DNA of 40,746 bases from Oehlia diaphana (lineage: Eukaryota; Glomeromycota; Glomeromycetes; Glomerales; Glomeraceae), in NCBI GenBank assembly GCA_003833135.1, contig QZLH01000001.1, positions 119,777-160,522 on the forward strand. Direction: 5' to 3'. The notes under the pieces are model-generated. The model did no database searches and was not told the origin of the DNA. It saw only the letters and a program-made list of their open reading frames with translations. A program made the position numbers and the translations under genes. Of this stretch, positions 31,403 to 40,746 are shown one piece after another (the stretch's first letter is position 1; the number at the start of each line of letters is the position of its first letter).

Positions 31403-31707
31403 GTGACTTTAATAATATACATATGATATTTACTATTTAGAATGAACGTTAAACAGAATTATCTTGTTCACATGGATTTAAAAATTGAACATTAAACAGA
31501 AATTAATAAAAGAAAGTTCATTTTCATCTAATATAAACCGTATAATACGATGCTTAATCCGTGACTATTTATTTCTTTGATTGCTTTGTGTATAAATTTT
31601 CTAGTCACTTTTATCATCATTAAAATCCAAGAATATTCCTAGAATATTCCTAAAAAATGACGCCTGTGGATTTTGACCTTTTGATCAATTTATGGTCATT
31701 CATTGCA
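31359..31707. other. Noncoding spacer
   Basis: Continues the host sequence broken by the LINE. No gene is seen. Confidence 0.4.
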
Positions 31708-32060
31708 AGCGGCAAGCGTATATTTATCACTCTGCACCTTACAGATTTATTCATCTCTAGTTTTTGTCAAACGTTTTGAAAATATAAAATTAAGTAAAAA
31801 GAAATTTTTTTATTACGTAATTTATCAGTAATATCGTGAACAGCGGTTAAATTCTGACGTCTCAATTTAAAAATTTAATTTAAAAACAAAATATTTATCA
31901 TCTTTTTACGAATTAGTGCATCGGTGACTAATTTATTTTTAGATTATCATTTTTTTAATTTTCGCATTTAAATTTTAGTTATAATCTTTTATTATAATCA
32001 CGATAATTACGAAATTTCATAATTTATTTTTCAATTTATTTTTTCGGGAGTGTATTATTT
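31708..32060 (+). repeat. Third copy of the P450 3' flank, without a P450 gene
   Basis: GCGTATATTTATCACTCTGC, ACCTTACAG, TTGAAAATATAAAATTAAGT, ACAGCGGTTAAATTCTGACG and GTGCATCGGTGACTAAT match the 3' flanks of P450 gene 1 (28353-28640) and gene 2 (39270-39415) in order. No P450 coding sequence lies immediately upstream. Confidence 0.7.
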
Positions 32061-33612
32061 GTCACGATTTTTTGCGTATCGAAATAAAACGCAGAACTAC
32101 ACAATTTCCTTTTTTTTTTACGAATAAATTGGCCCGCATAATTATTATGGCTAATTGCGGATTATTCAATTTTTTTTAAATTAGCTATTAAAAAATAAAG
32201 AATTTAAAATATGGTTAATTAACCAAATTGGCAGGTTAGTCTCATTGATATAAATGAGTATAATGGAAGAAAATTATAATAAATGACTTTATATAGAACG
32301 TAAAATAAAAATTACTAGATTATCTCCTTTAAATAATTAGCAACTTCTTTGAGATCGAGTTTTATTGCTGCAAAACATAAATCAATAATTTCAAATTCTC
32401 ATAATCATCTAAACATATCATTCTGCAAAAAATATAGCTATTGTGAAATAATAGGATTAATTAATGATTAGTTACATAACATTGAATTTAACATCTGATA
32501 GTCAAAAATACCCACTTTAATATGATGGTTTTGAAACATATTGGTGAAGCGTCAGGTATATAAAATTATATTCTATTTTATTGCTTGTCAGAACTTTTCA
32601 AAAAAGGAAGAACGTGCATATAAAATTGTGGAATGTACTATTGTACTTCGAAATCTTGCGTGTCCGCAACTCAAATTTTAAGATCACAATGTTAGATTTT
32701 CTCGTAGAGAGTAGAAAAATCTTTAGTGTTTGTGTAAATTGATTTTGCTGATCATACTGACAGTTGGACCTGTGCTTCTGTACCGATTGATTAAATTTAT
32801 TAGAATTTAATAAAAATATTATAAGTAAACCCTTCTTAAAATTAACCTTCCTAAAAATCAAGTCGTATTTAAGTTATGAGTCAACCTTTCGGCTTTATTT
32901 CTTGCATATTTAAAAACATTTGAGTCGCTTGACTTTCTTTCTAAATGATGACGAAGAAATTGATTAAACTTGTGCCATCGTCACTCGTGTATCTATCTTT
33001 ATCCTATACGAATATACCGTAAGGGTCCTAAGATACTCCAGCGGTTATAGTTACATAATTCAGTATATGAAGTTCCATAACTACATTATAAGAATTGATT
33101 CTAAACAAAAAAAAAAGAAACATAACAAACGCAACAAATTCAGATAAATATAATGCTCTTTTTAAAGTCTAATGATTAGTTTTAGTAGAATATATTAAAA
33201 TATCTTTGCAAAAATTCCTAAATTTTGTATTAGTATTTTAATATGCTAGATTTAAGTGATATAATATTTTATTAAATGCATAATAAAAAAAAGCTATTAT
33301 ATAAAATTACAAATAAAGGCTTAAAATAGGCCGTAATAAAGGTCTATAATCGTCTAATAATATTTTTTTAAAATTTTGTAATATACTGTATTTATGCAAA
33401 TATTATATTACGTTAATACTATTACTAATGCATGTTTTATAATTCAATGTTTAGGCATATGTCTAATATAGGGAAAATTAAGGCTTTTTAAATGAAATAA
33501 AGTACATTTATTATATCAAGCTTATAATTGAATTGTGTACCATGAAAACGCGTGATATTGGGTTTTTTATAATAATGATAATATAAGTTAAAAGTTTAAT
33601 ATTACAATAATG
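32061..33612. other. Intergenic AT-rich region
   Basis: No supported gene is seen. An 87-codon minus-strand frame at 32598-32861 has biased composition and no recognisable domain. Confidence 0.5.
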
Positions 33613-34173
33613 CAATTATATATTTATTTTTTATTTTTTTTTGTCCATGTAAACATGATTACAGAAAGATAAACAAGAACTAAATTTAAAAAATAGTCAA
33701 ACATTATCTAAACTATGCTATAATCAGACTGCCTGAAGACAGCGCCACCCTGGAGTGATTTTATAAAGGACCGTGGAGGATCAGCCGTAACATCTCCTAC
33801 CACCTAGCTCTAGAGAAATCGGCTTGGGACTAATACTATAATAAAAGCAATCTAAACTAATTGAAGGAAGAAAAGATCCATATTGTTCTTTCGGTCAACA
33901 AGTGCTGCCACCTGTAAATACTGTCAGAGGTGGAATTAGTAGTAAAAGTCATATTGATAAATAGACAATATTATCTTGTAAGAAAATAGTAAAGAAAAAA
34001 CTACTTTCAGTTCAGAGGTCAGTTGGTAAAAGAGAAGAACCTTTCCATATGAGGCCCCCGAGTGGTCCTCTATCTTCTCTAGCTAAAAGGCGTAAAAAAA
34101 GGGTGTTTTTGAAAAATTTTGTTTTACTGCGGATTTCTATGAAAAAATATGGAGTTTTTTTTCAATTATATAT
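33613..34173 (-). mobile_element. Likely 5'-truncated LINE 3' end (minus strand)
   Basis: A T-rich tract at 33624-33642 (minus-strand A-rich tail) is flanked by CAATTATATAT (33613-33623). The same 11-mer recurs at 34163-34173 after about 540 bp, consistent with a target duplication. The interior is more GC-rich than its surroundings (for example CAGCGCCACCCTGGAGTG, 33740), like the UTR of the LINE at 30.5 kb, and has no open frame. The 11-mer is AT-rich, so chance is possible. Confidence 0.5.
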
Positions 34174-35467
34174 GAATTAAATATATGTCTATAATGTAAT
34201 AATGATAATGCAAATTATTTTTTAATTTTTAATGCGATATTATTTGTGACTACCCATTATATATTATATTTAATGCTCAATTCTTTAACGATCCTGCATT
34301 TTGAGAAGAAAATCATATAAAGATTAAGGATATGACTTTATTAACAAAGTCGGTTACGAGGCTATTTCTTGCATTAATAATAAAATTCCACTAATTCCTA
34401 AAAAAAATCAGACCTCAAAAGTAGAAAAACTACTTAAAGTTCAAATTGCAAAATGACTTACTAGTAAATGTAAAAAAGGCTTCGTTACTTTGTAAATATC
34501 ATGATGGTTTGGAGAAACTAATAAGTGTGAAAATATTTGAAAAAGAAGTTGTTCGATTTGTGCATCTAAAAAAAATTCAAAAAATAAAAGAAAAGTATAC
34601 AAAATTTACATGACAACTAGTATTAGCCATTTAGCCAATCGTTATTTTATTTTATTTTATTTTATTTTTGTTCACATTTTCAAAACTTTTTTAATCCTGT
34701 GATCGAAAAAGAACAATAAAATTATTTATTTAAGCGGCTCAATTCTAGAGTTAGAAACTTCGAATTTCTTATCTATAAAATAAAAAACAATTAGTTACCT
34801 TAATATAAATAAATATAGACTGACTCTTTGAAAAAGTTTTATAAAAATGATCTCGTACTTCAAATATCAAACTCTATTTACAGCAGTTCACGGCCTTGTA
34901 AAGCAGTAAGGGTGGTTTCGTAGAATAGTTTGTGTACTATGAGATGTCGCTAAATTTAAAATTCTTGCAAAAATCTTAAGATACGTAATATACGGAATAA
35001 CTCGGGCCGAATTTATAGTGCTGGCCAGAATAACAATTGTATCACATGATAAATAGAGTCACCGGATAATTAAGAACTATTTGATAATTCACAGGCTGAT
35101 CTAGATTGCGCTATTGACATTTTGACCGAAATGATCGGCAATTTCAATTCCATTTTATTCCATTTATTGTAATAATGGAAATTATTTATATAATGATTAT
35201 TTATATAATGAAGAGAATTTTTTTTTTAAAAATGTAAACAAATAATATGTAAAATGCATCATTGTATTACTACTTGCATTGGTAAATGATTCTAACATTG
35301 AATGGTCATTCACGCAATGAAGCCAAATGTGTATACAAAGAGCGTAATGCAATTAAATTAAAGTGGAATTGTACATACATGGAATTGTACAAAGGGACAT
35401 TCTTTTATGTACATGGAAAAATATACTTTTTTTTTTTAAATGAACTCCTGCATAAATAGCAGATAAA
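34174..35467. other. Intergenic AT-rich region
   Basis: No gene is seen. It has a (TTTTA)n tract at 34642-34669 and, near 35020, TATAGTGCTGGCCAGAATAAC, which resembles part of the small TIR element at 3368-3459. Confidence 0.5.
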
Positions 35468-35582
35468 TCCTATAAAACTTTTTTTAGAAAATTGATCCCA
35501 TATTGGAAATTTTTTTGAATGAAAACATGAAAACTAAAAAATGATCATTTATCGGAATTTTTCCCAGAAAATTTTTATAGGG
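35468..35582. mobile_element. CCCTATAAAA-type MITE, diverged (115 bp)
   Basis: The ends are TCCTATAAAACTTTTTTTAG and CCCAGAAAATTTTTATAGGG. The internal AAATGATCATTTATCGG is shared in inverted form with the next element at 35725. No clear target duplication. Confidence 0.6.
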
Positions 35583-35724
35583 ATATATGGAAAATTTTGA
35601 ATATATCTTTCAAATATTTTTATATAGTATTTAGCTTCGTAATATAGTAATATATAATTAATATGTAAAAGAATCTTTTATTCCGGGCAAAAAAAAATGA
35701 ATGAAATTTTTATTTTCTAGGCTG

Positions 35725-35821
35725 CCCTATAAAAAAAATTCTGGAAAAAACCGATAAATGATCATTTTTCTACGAAGAAACTCAGACATGTGATCATTTT
35801 TCTGGAAAATTTTTTATAGGG
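35725..35821. mobile_element. CCCTATAAAA-type MITE (97 bp) with CTG/CTG target duplication
   Basis: The ends are CCCTATAAAAAAAATTCTGG and TTCTGGAAAATTTTTTATAG/GG. Both flanks are CTG (35722-35724, 35822-35824). The near-palindromic arms would form a hairpin. It supports the 3-bp duplication seen at 23838. Confidence 0.8.
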
Positions 35822-36175
35822 CTGGACGATGATGACAAATATTTATTAAACAATATCTGCGCATTTCCTTGTTAGATTTTTTAGCTAAATTTTGGTTCTT
35901 TAAAGGTGGAGAATTTTAATATATTTTATTAATAGATACAATAAATTATTAAAGCACAGTTTATTGAATACCGAATATATATAATATACATGTTTAAATG
36001 AATTCTTTCTAAAGCTTGATTTATTCCTGTACTTTACGAGTCAAAATAAATCGTGGTTTAGTATTATTGGACGTTTCACATGCAGAATGATGATAATAAT
36101 AAATTACAAGTTAATCTAATTTACTTACACGCCAAAATGACATTCAAACTTTTCTAACTGTATTTGGGCGGACTC

Positions 36176-36440
36176 GCAGCAAAAGACAATCACAATTAAA
36201 GTTTCCGCATGATTTTCATGTGATTTTCTTAATTTTCAAACCCTTTGCTTCCATTTTGCATACCATATTCCGTATTTTTTATTAAAAATAAAAGAACGAT
36301 TTCAGACGTTTTTTAATAACAGTACAATGAAAAAAAAACTAATAATACCCCATAAAAGTAAGACCGATAGGCATCTGATTATCAAAAAATCTCAAAATCT
36401 GATTGGTTGGCCGAACCCCACCTTTTGCTGCGAGTACGCC
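36176..36440. mobile_element. TIR element with GGGCGnACTCGCAGCAAAAG ends (265 bp)
   Basis: The left end GGGCGGACTCGCAGCAAAAG and right end CTTTTGCTGCGAGTACGCCC are inverted with one mismatch in 20. The flanks TATTT and ATTTA contain a possible 4-bp ATTT duplication. The interior is noncoding. Confidence 0.75.
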
Positions 36441-37390
36441 CATTTATTAAATTATTAAATTTTAAAATTTAATGTATTCCTGCCTGCATTCATAAAATAT
36501 ATGTATTTAAATAAAAAAATCTATCAAAATGTATAAATAATGAAATTTTGAATTAACTGCGGGTTTCTTCTTATATTCAAATTAACATTCCTACATTTAT
36601 ATTTCAAAAAAACCCAAAATTTCCGGGTAAATAATGTATTCCCTTGATTCCATTTAAGACTTAATATGTATTAAATTAACTTCACTGTATAAGCGTATAA
36701 ATTACATAAACTCCAGAAGAACCAAAATAAGTGTACCGATGATAAAAAATTTTGAACAACTGATAGAAGAAATTAATCGGAGCTTGAAGAAAAAGGGTAA
36801 CAAAATAATTCAAGATTATCGGGAAATTTTAGATGAAATGATAGTGCATATCTGATATATTATATGTTGGCGAAAATAAAAAAATAAATTTTATAAGTCA
36901 CGAGAACGAACCCGGCTACCCCTAATTAAGATAATAAGTACATTTACTAACTTGTGCAATTATTCCGTCTATAGATTGCTAAATAAAGATTTATTCAAAG
37001 AATGGGAGAACTACATAATGTAAAAAATTTTATTCGAATTTGATACATTTACGGAAATAACATAACAACGAAATGAATTTTTTATAAGGAACTAATAATA
37101 CAATTTTAGTTAGCGTGTAACTATTGGGCGCATTTTACGCATTTTACTTAATTAAATAACAACCGAGTGCACACGATAAAAAAATAGCAGTTTTCTATTC
37201 TACAATAAGTTTGTATTGTTAATGCATCTCATGATTTTCGGAGTTTTAAATAAATTTCCCGCTAATTAAATAAATATAACGTATTATTAGTACTTTAAAC
37301 GAAAATATTTGTTTTTTATTATACAATAATACAATCATTTAATCAGTTTAAATTAAATTATCATCTGAACTTATTTTTGATATATTTATG
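36441..37390. other. Upstream region of P450 gene 2
   Basis: It includes a 38-codon open frame at 36739-36855 (MIKNFEQLIEEINRSLKKKG...), an amphipathic helix-like peptide of uncertain reality. From about 36970 there are blocks shared with the region upstream of P450 gene 1 (CTATAGATTGCTAAATAAA; ATACAATTTTAGTTAGCG). Confidence 0.5.
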
Positions 37391-37449
37391 TATATAAGGA
37401 CCGTACTTTCCAAAAAATATTTCATTCTCTTCACCTTTTAATATTTGTT
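37391..37449 (+). promoter_or_regulatory. Core promoter/5' leader of P450 gene 2
   Basis: TATATAA (37391) is followed by GGACCGTACTTTCC, then CTTCACCTTTTAATATTTGT just before the ATG, matching P450 gene 1. Confidence 0.55.
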
Positions 37450-37452
37450 AAA

Positions 37453-39174
37453 ATGATTGCTAGTACAATTGTTTCATCTTTTGAAATTTCCAATATCTTT
37501 TCTCTCTTAATAGTTTTTTTAATTATCTACGTAACTCGTTTTTATTATCATTATTATACTCGTCCTAATCCTTTACCGGGTCCATTTCCACTTCCAATCG
37601 TTGGTAGCGCTTATCAACAAATTGGATATAATGGAGTTGATGATTGGTTATTATCATTACACAAAAAATATGGTGATATGTTCGAAATACTTTTAGGAGG
37701 TGAACGTATGATCGTACTATGTAGACCCGATTTAACTGAAAATTTGTATGTTGCTTCATCAAAGACTAAATATCCTACTAGATTACATAGTAAGGATGGA
37801 ATCGTGGAATATGGATTTGAAGTTGGTGTAGGAGTAGTATTTAACAGTGATATTAAATCTTGGAAATATAATCGTCAATTTTTCAGTCAAGCAATGATGA
37901 CTCCAAGTTTCAATCATCAAGCTATTGAATGGACAATTGAACTATGGAATGAAATGGAATCTTATTGGAATAATCTTGGTGAAAATCATGAATTAGACCT
38001 AATAAAATGGATGCGTAGATTTACAAATGAAATGATTTTTAAAATTGCTACCGGAACAAAAAATGATGCTATCGCTTCTTATTATAAAATGTTAATTAAC
38101 GATAATAGCAATTCACTAAATGAAAAAGATAGTAAAAAACCAGACGAAACTAAAAAACTTATTGAGTCACTTGAAATTTATTTAGCAGGAATTTTTTATT
38201 TTTTCGCTTATGATAACTTCAGCCGTAATTATATTCCATATATTCGTGGAAAAGCTAAGAAGTTATTGAAAAATAAAAATTACTTATTTGATAAATTATG
38301 TACCCTTATCAAAGAAAGAAGGGTTGAGATTGAAAATACACCATTAGATCAACCACTTCGCAATGATATGTTGACGTCATTCATAACCGCGAATACACCA
38401 CGTGATATCAACGCTATGAAACATGCCGACGATGATTTATTAAGACCAATGACTGATAAAGAAATTACTGGTAATATACTCGAAGCAATGCTCGGAGGTA
38501 GTGATACCGTAAGTAAATAAATTATTTTATTTAATATATGTGCTACAAAATTTTTTAAAATCCCGTTTTTTTTTAAATCATAGACAGCGAATTTTTTTTG
38601 CTTTGTTGCATATTACCTTGGACATTATCCGGAAGTAAAACAACGATTGATACAAGAATTTGATAGAGTTCTTGGAAATGACTTAACAAGACCAATAACA
38701 AATAAAGATCTTAATGAATTAGAATATTGCGATGCAGTTACCAATGAAATATATCGTCACTCCCCTATAGCCTATTTAATTGGACGTGTAAGTTTTCAAA
38801 GCGACAAAGTTGGAGGATACGATTGGTCAGAAGGAACTACATTTCAAATGCTTACTTCCGCAATATTAAAACATGAAGATTATTGGACTGAACCTGAAAA
38901 GTTTGATCCTGATAGATTTTACAGAGTTGAAGAAAGTGATAAATATTTACTCGAAAAGAAAAAGTTGAGAAATACTTTCCCAATATTTGGAGGAGGAACT
39001 AGAATGTGTCCTGGAAGAAAATTGGCAGTTATAGAATTAAAATGTTTATTAATATTAATTTATAGAAAATATGATATTGAATTAGTTGACATGAATGCTC
39101 CATTAAAATATAGTTCTGAATTTATTAATTGTTGTACTGAATTAAAGGTTAGGATTAAACCAAGAAAATTTTAA
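37453..39174 (+). CDS. Cytochrome P450 monooxygenase 2 (548 aa, one intron)
   Basis: Exon 1 is 37453-38508, the 75-bp intron 38509-38583 (GTAAGT...ATAG) and exon 2 38584-39174. The architecture matches P450 gene 1: N-terminal anchor (SLLIVFLIIYVTRFYYHYY), hinge RPNPLPGPFPLP, I-helix GGSDTT completed across the splice, ExxR at E407-I-Y-R410, FDPDRF and heme loop FGGGTRMCPG with Cys494. All key residues are present. The two proteins are very similar throughout. Differences concentrate around residues 45-120 and in the NDNSNSLNEKDSKKPDETKK linker, which is longer here, so substrate range may differ. Expected at the ER with P450 reductase; the substrate is unknown. Confidence 0.95.
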
Positions 39175-39424
39175 AAAATTATAATTATCTATCATTATTT
39201 TTAGATTAGTTACTTTTTCATTTATTTATGATATTATTTTATTACCAAGGTTTTTTTTTGTCGAATATTTTATCTTTATTGAAAATATAAAATTAAATAA
39301 AATAAATATTATTACGTAATTTTATTAGCAATATCGCGAACAGGGTTAAAATTATAAGTTTTTAAATTTAAAATATTTAATCACCGTTTTATGAAATTAT
39401 GCACTCGGTGACTAATCTTTTTAA
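39175..39424. other. 3' flank of P450 gene 2
   Basis: It carries the flank blocks shared with 28353-28640 and 31708-32060 (TTGAAAATATAAAATTAAAT; TTTAATCACCGTTTTATG; GCACTCGGTGACTAATC). No gene. Confidence 0.6.
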
Positions 39425-40300
39425 CAACCCTGATAGCCGGATTTGTTGCCAGGTTACACATGATCTGCGCACATGATCCGGATGATTATTTTCGGGAAGG
39501 ACTATTTATTGTACGGAACTAGATAAATTTGTAGTACCGGTTTAACCCATGTATTTTTCCTTCCTTCCACCTACGTCACTATAATTTAGCCCTGATTATT
39601 TCCTTTTATGTTTTGTATCACATTTTTTGTAACGTTTATTTTAAGCAACACATTTTGTAACACTTTGTCACATTTTTGTAACCTATTGTTACTATTAAGC
39701 GACGGACCCTCAACTATTATTAATTATTACTAATTAAAAAAAAAAAGCATGAAAGTATAGTTATACAAATTTATATTAACTAAATTTACGCTACCCTAGA
39801 ATAAAAATATAAGTAAGTTGTATAATTAAACCTGAAAAAAGTTTGGTCTGTTAAAAAAAAATTTTTGTGTTAAATTATTTTTGGTAATTTTATTTTATCG
39901 ATGTATTTTTTTATTGACAAAAAATGTTATAAAGTTACTATGTACTTTTAATTTTATTTTTTATTATAATAAACTACACTTTACTTACTTTCGCTATTAT
40001 AGATCATGTATTTTATTTGTAAATATAATTAACTTGATTTTCGTTAAATAGTTTGTTCTTATACATTACAAATATGAAATATTATTAAACATGCTATGTT
40101 AAAAGAAGAGTGTCCTTTTTCTGATTTAATATGTAAACCATATGTAACCATCACTTCTGATATAAGAGATACTATATAACGCCCAATTTCACAATTAAAA
40201 TTTTTCACTATCTTCACCGTTGATAACTCAATACAAAACTTATTCAGTATTTTTTCCTTCATAAAGTTTATTAGTATTATTTATAAAAGGTTAAGGAATT
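39425..40300 (-). repeat. Right arm of the diverged inverted repeat
   Basis: It is the reverse complement of about 270-1050. GATTTGTTGCCAGGTTACAC/ATGATCTGCGCACATGATCC lies at 39438-39480, and the coding-like part is at about 40120-40262 on the minus strand (NCEIGRYIVSLISE, 67 codons open from 40262, frameshifted relative to the left copy). An extra 200-bp segment (about 39500-39715) has repeated GTTACAAAAATGTG-type motifs absent from the left copy. Confidence 0.55.
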
Positions 40301-40627
40301 ATATATGGTTTCTGTTATATCCTGCATAAGTAATTGTCGCGTCAGATTTTCTGTTTTTTTTTATTGAATGTAATCTTGTAATATTATTTTAGCGTTTGCA
40401 ACATTTTTCTCCTTTTTCATTTAAAAAGTCCCAACTTTCTCTATATAATGACACCCTTTACAAACCTTATTTTGTTGTTGAAATGACATGTTAACAATTT
40501 TTTAGAAAAATATTTAAGAAAGGTGGTGTGTGGCGTAAAAGACGGAATCGGTCAGATCAATAAAAAATTTTATAATTATCATCCGGATCATGCGCGCAGA
40601 TATATTTTGGTGGAACTCATGCCCAAT
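40301..40627. other. Noncoding end with a third copy of the terminal motif
   Basis: ATCCGGATCATGCGCGCAGAT lies near 40580, in inverted orientation to the copy at 39462-39481. It would bound a unit of about 1.1 kb containing the right arm. No gene is seen. Confidence 0.45.
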
Positions 40628-40746
40628 CCCTATAAAAAAAGTAGATACGTTTTTTATACTGAAAGATACGTTATGTGTACTGAGATATACGTCTAGATAC
40701 GTCTAGATACGTTTTGAGATACGGAAAAATGCACAATTCCGTATCT
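40628..40746. mobile_element. CCCTATAAAAAA-type MITE, cut by the window end
   Basis: It starts CCCTATAAAAAAAGTAGATA, followed by ACGTTTTTTATACTG and several AGATACGT repeats (40643-40725) with palindromic ACGTCTAGATACGT. The other end is outside the window. Confidence 0.55.

Noticed and set aside
32598..32861. 87-codon minus-strand frame
   Set aside because: No recognisable domain, AT-driven composition and no paralogue in the window; cannot be supported as a gene.
37565..37762. Minus-strand frame inside P450 gene 2
   Set aside because: Antisense shadow; the plus-strand P450 frame has all family motifs.
1..40746. tRNA or rRNA genes
   Set aside because: I found no stretch with a convincing T-loop GTTCGAnnC box paired with an A box, nor conserved rRNA segments. 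A dedicated tRNA scan would be decisive.

Overview
The window looks like accessory DNA from an arbuscular mycorrhizal fungus (Glomeromycotina, Rhizophagus-like). It is very AT-rich, has short spliceosomal introns, and carries gene families known to be expanded there: Sel1-repeat proteins, BTB/BACK/TLDc proteins, protein kinase-like genes and cytochrome P450s. They sit in a bed of decayed repeats. The organism is an inference from gene content and base composition; no marker gene is present.

Layout. Positions 270-1050 hold one arm of a diverged inverted repeat whose partner lies at 39425-40300. At 1200-2498 (minus) an intact gene joins a BED zinc finger and a hAT-transposase-like N-terminus to seven Sel1 repeats. 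A decayed kinase gene (plus) follows at 4459-5770. Four BTB/BACK/TLDc copies lie on the minus strand. The one at 5949-7454 is nearly intact, with one 8-nt deletion in exon 1. Those at 9390-10240, 22712-23331 and 23765-25310 are broken by transposon-like insertions and deletions. Three of the four keep a similar promoter block containing CACGTG. A plus-strand LINE remnant is at 7780-8933, and a broken membrane-protein gene is at 11632-12682.

The most notable gene is at 16084-16563 (minus). It encodes a small predicted secreted protein with a signal peptide, a KR processing site, a short proline/lysine repeat linker and a C-terminal domain resembling the colicin E3-type cytotoxic ribonuclease domain. 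A five-copy minisatellite of about 50 bp begins only 50 bp upstream of its start.

From 17.5 to 21.5 kb there are no solid genes. The region holds foldback-like elements made of short inverted motif arrays, one with a perfect 9-bp target duplication, and a GC-rich cluster of nested palindromes. From 26.5 to 39.2 kb two paralogous P450 genes (542 and 548 aa, one intron each) lie in tandem on the plus strand. A third copy of their downstream flank, without a P450, lies between them. That interval also holds a 5'-truncated LINE with a perfect 17-bp target duplication, a second likely LINE end, several small TIR elements and an orphan membrane-protein exon.

The intact genes do not form an operon or an obvious pathway. 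The window reads as a fast-evolving compartment: candidate effector, signalling and P450 genes being duplicated and broken by nonautonomous elements. I saw no tRNA, rRNA or CRISPR array.
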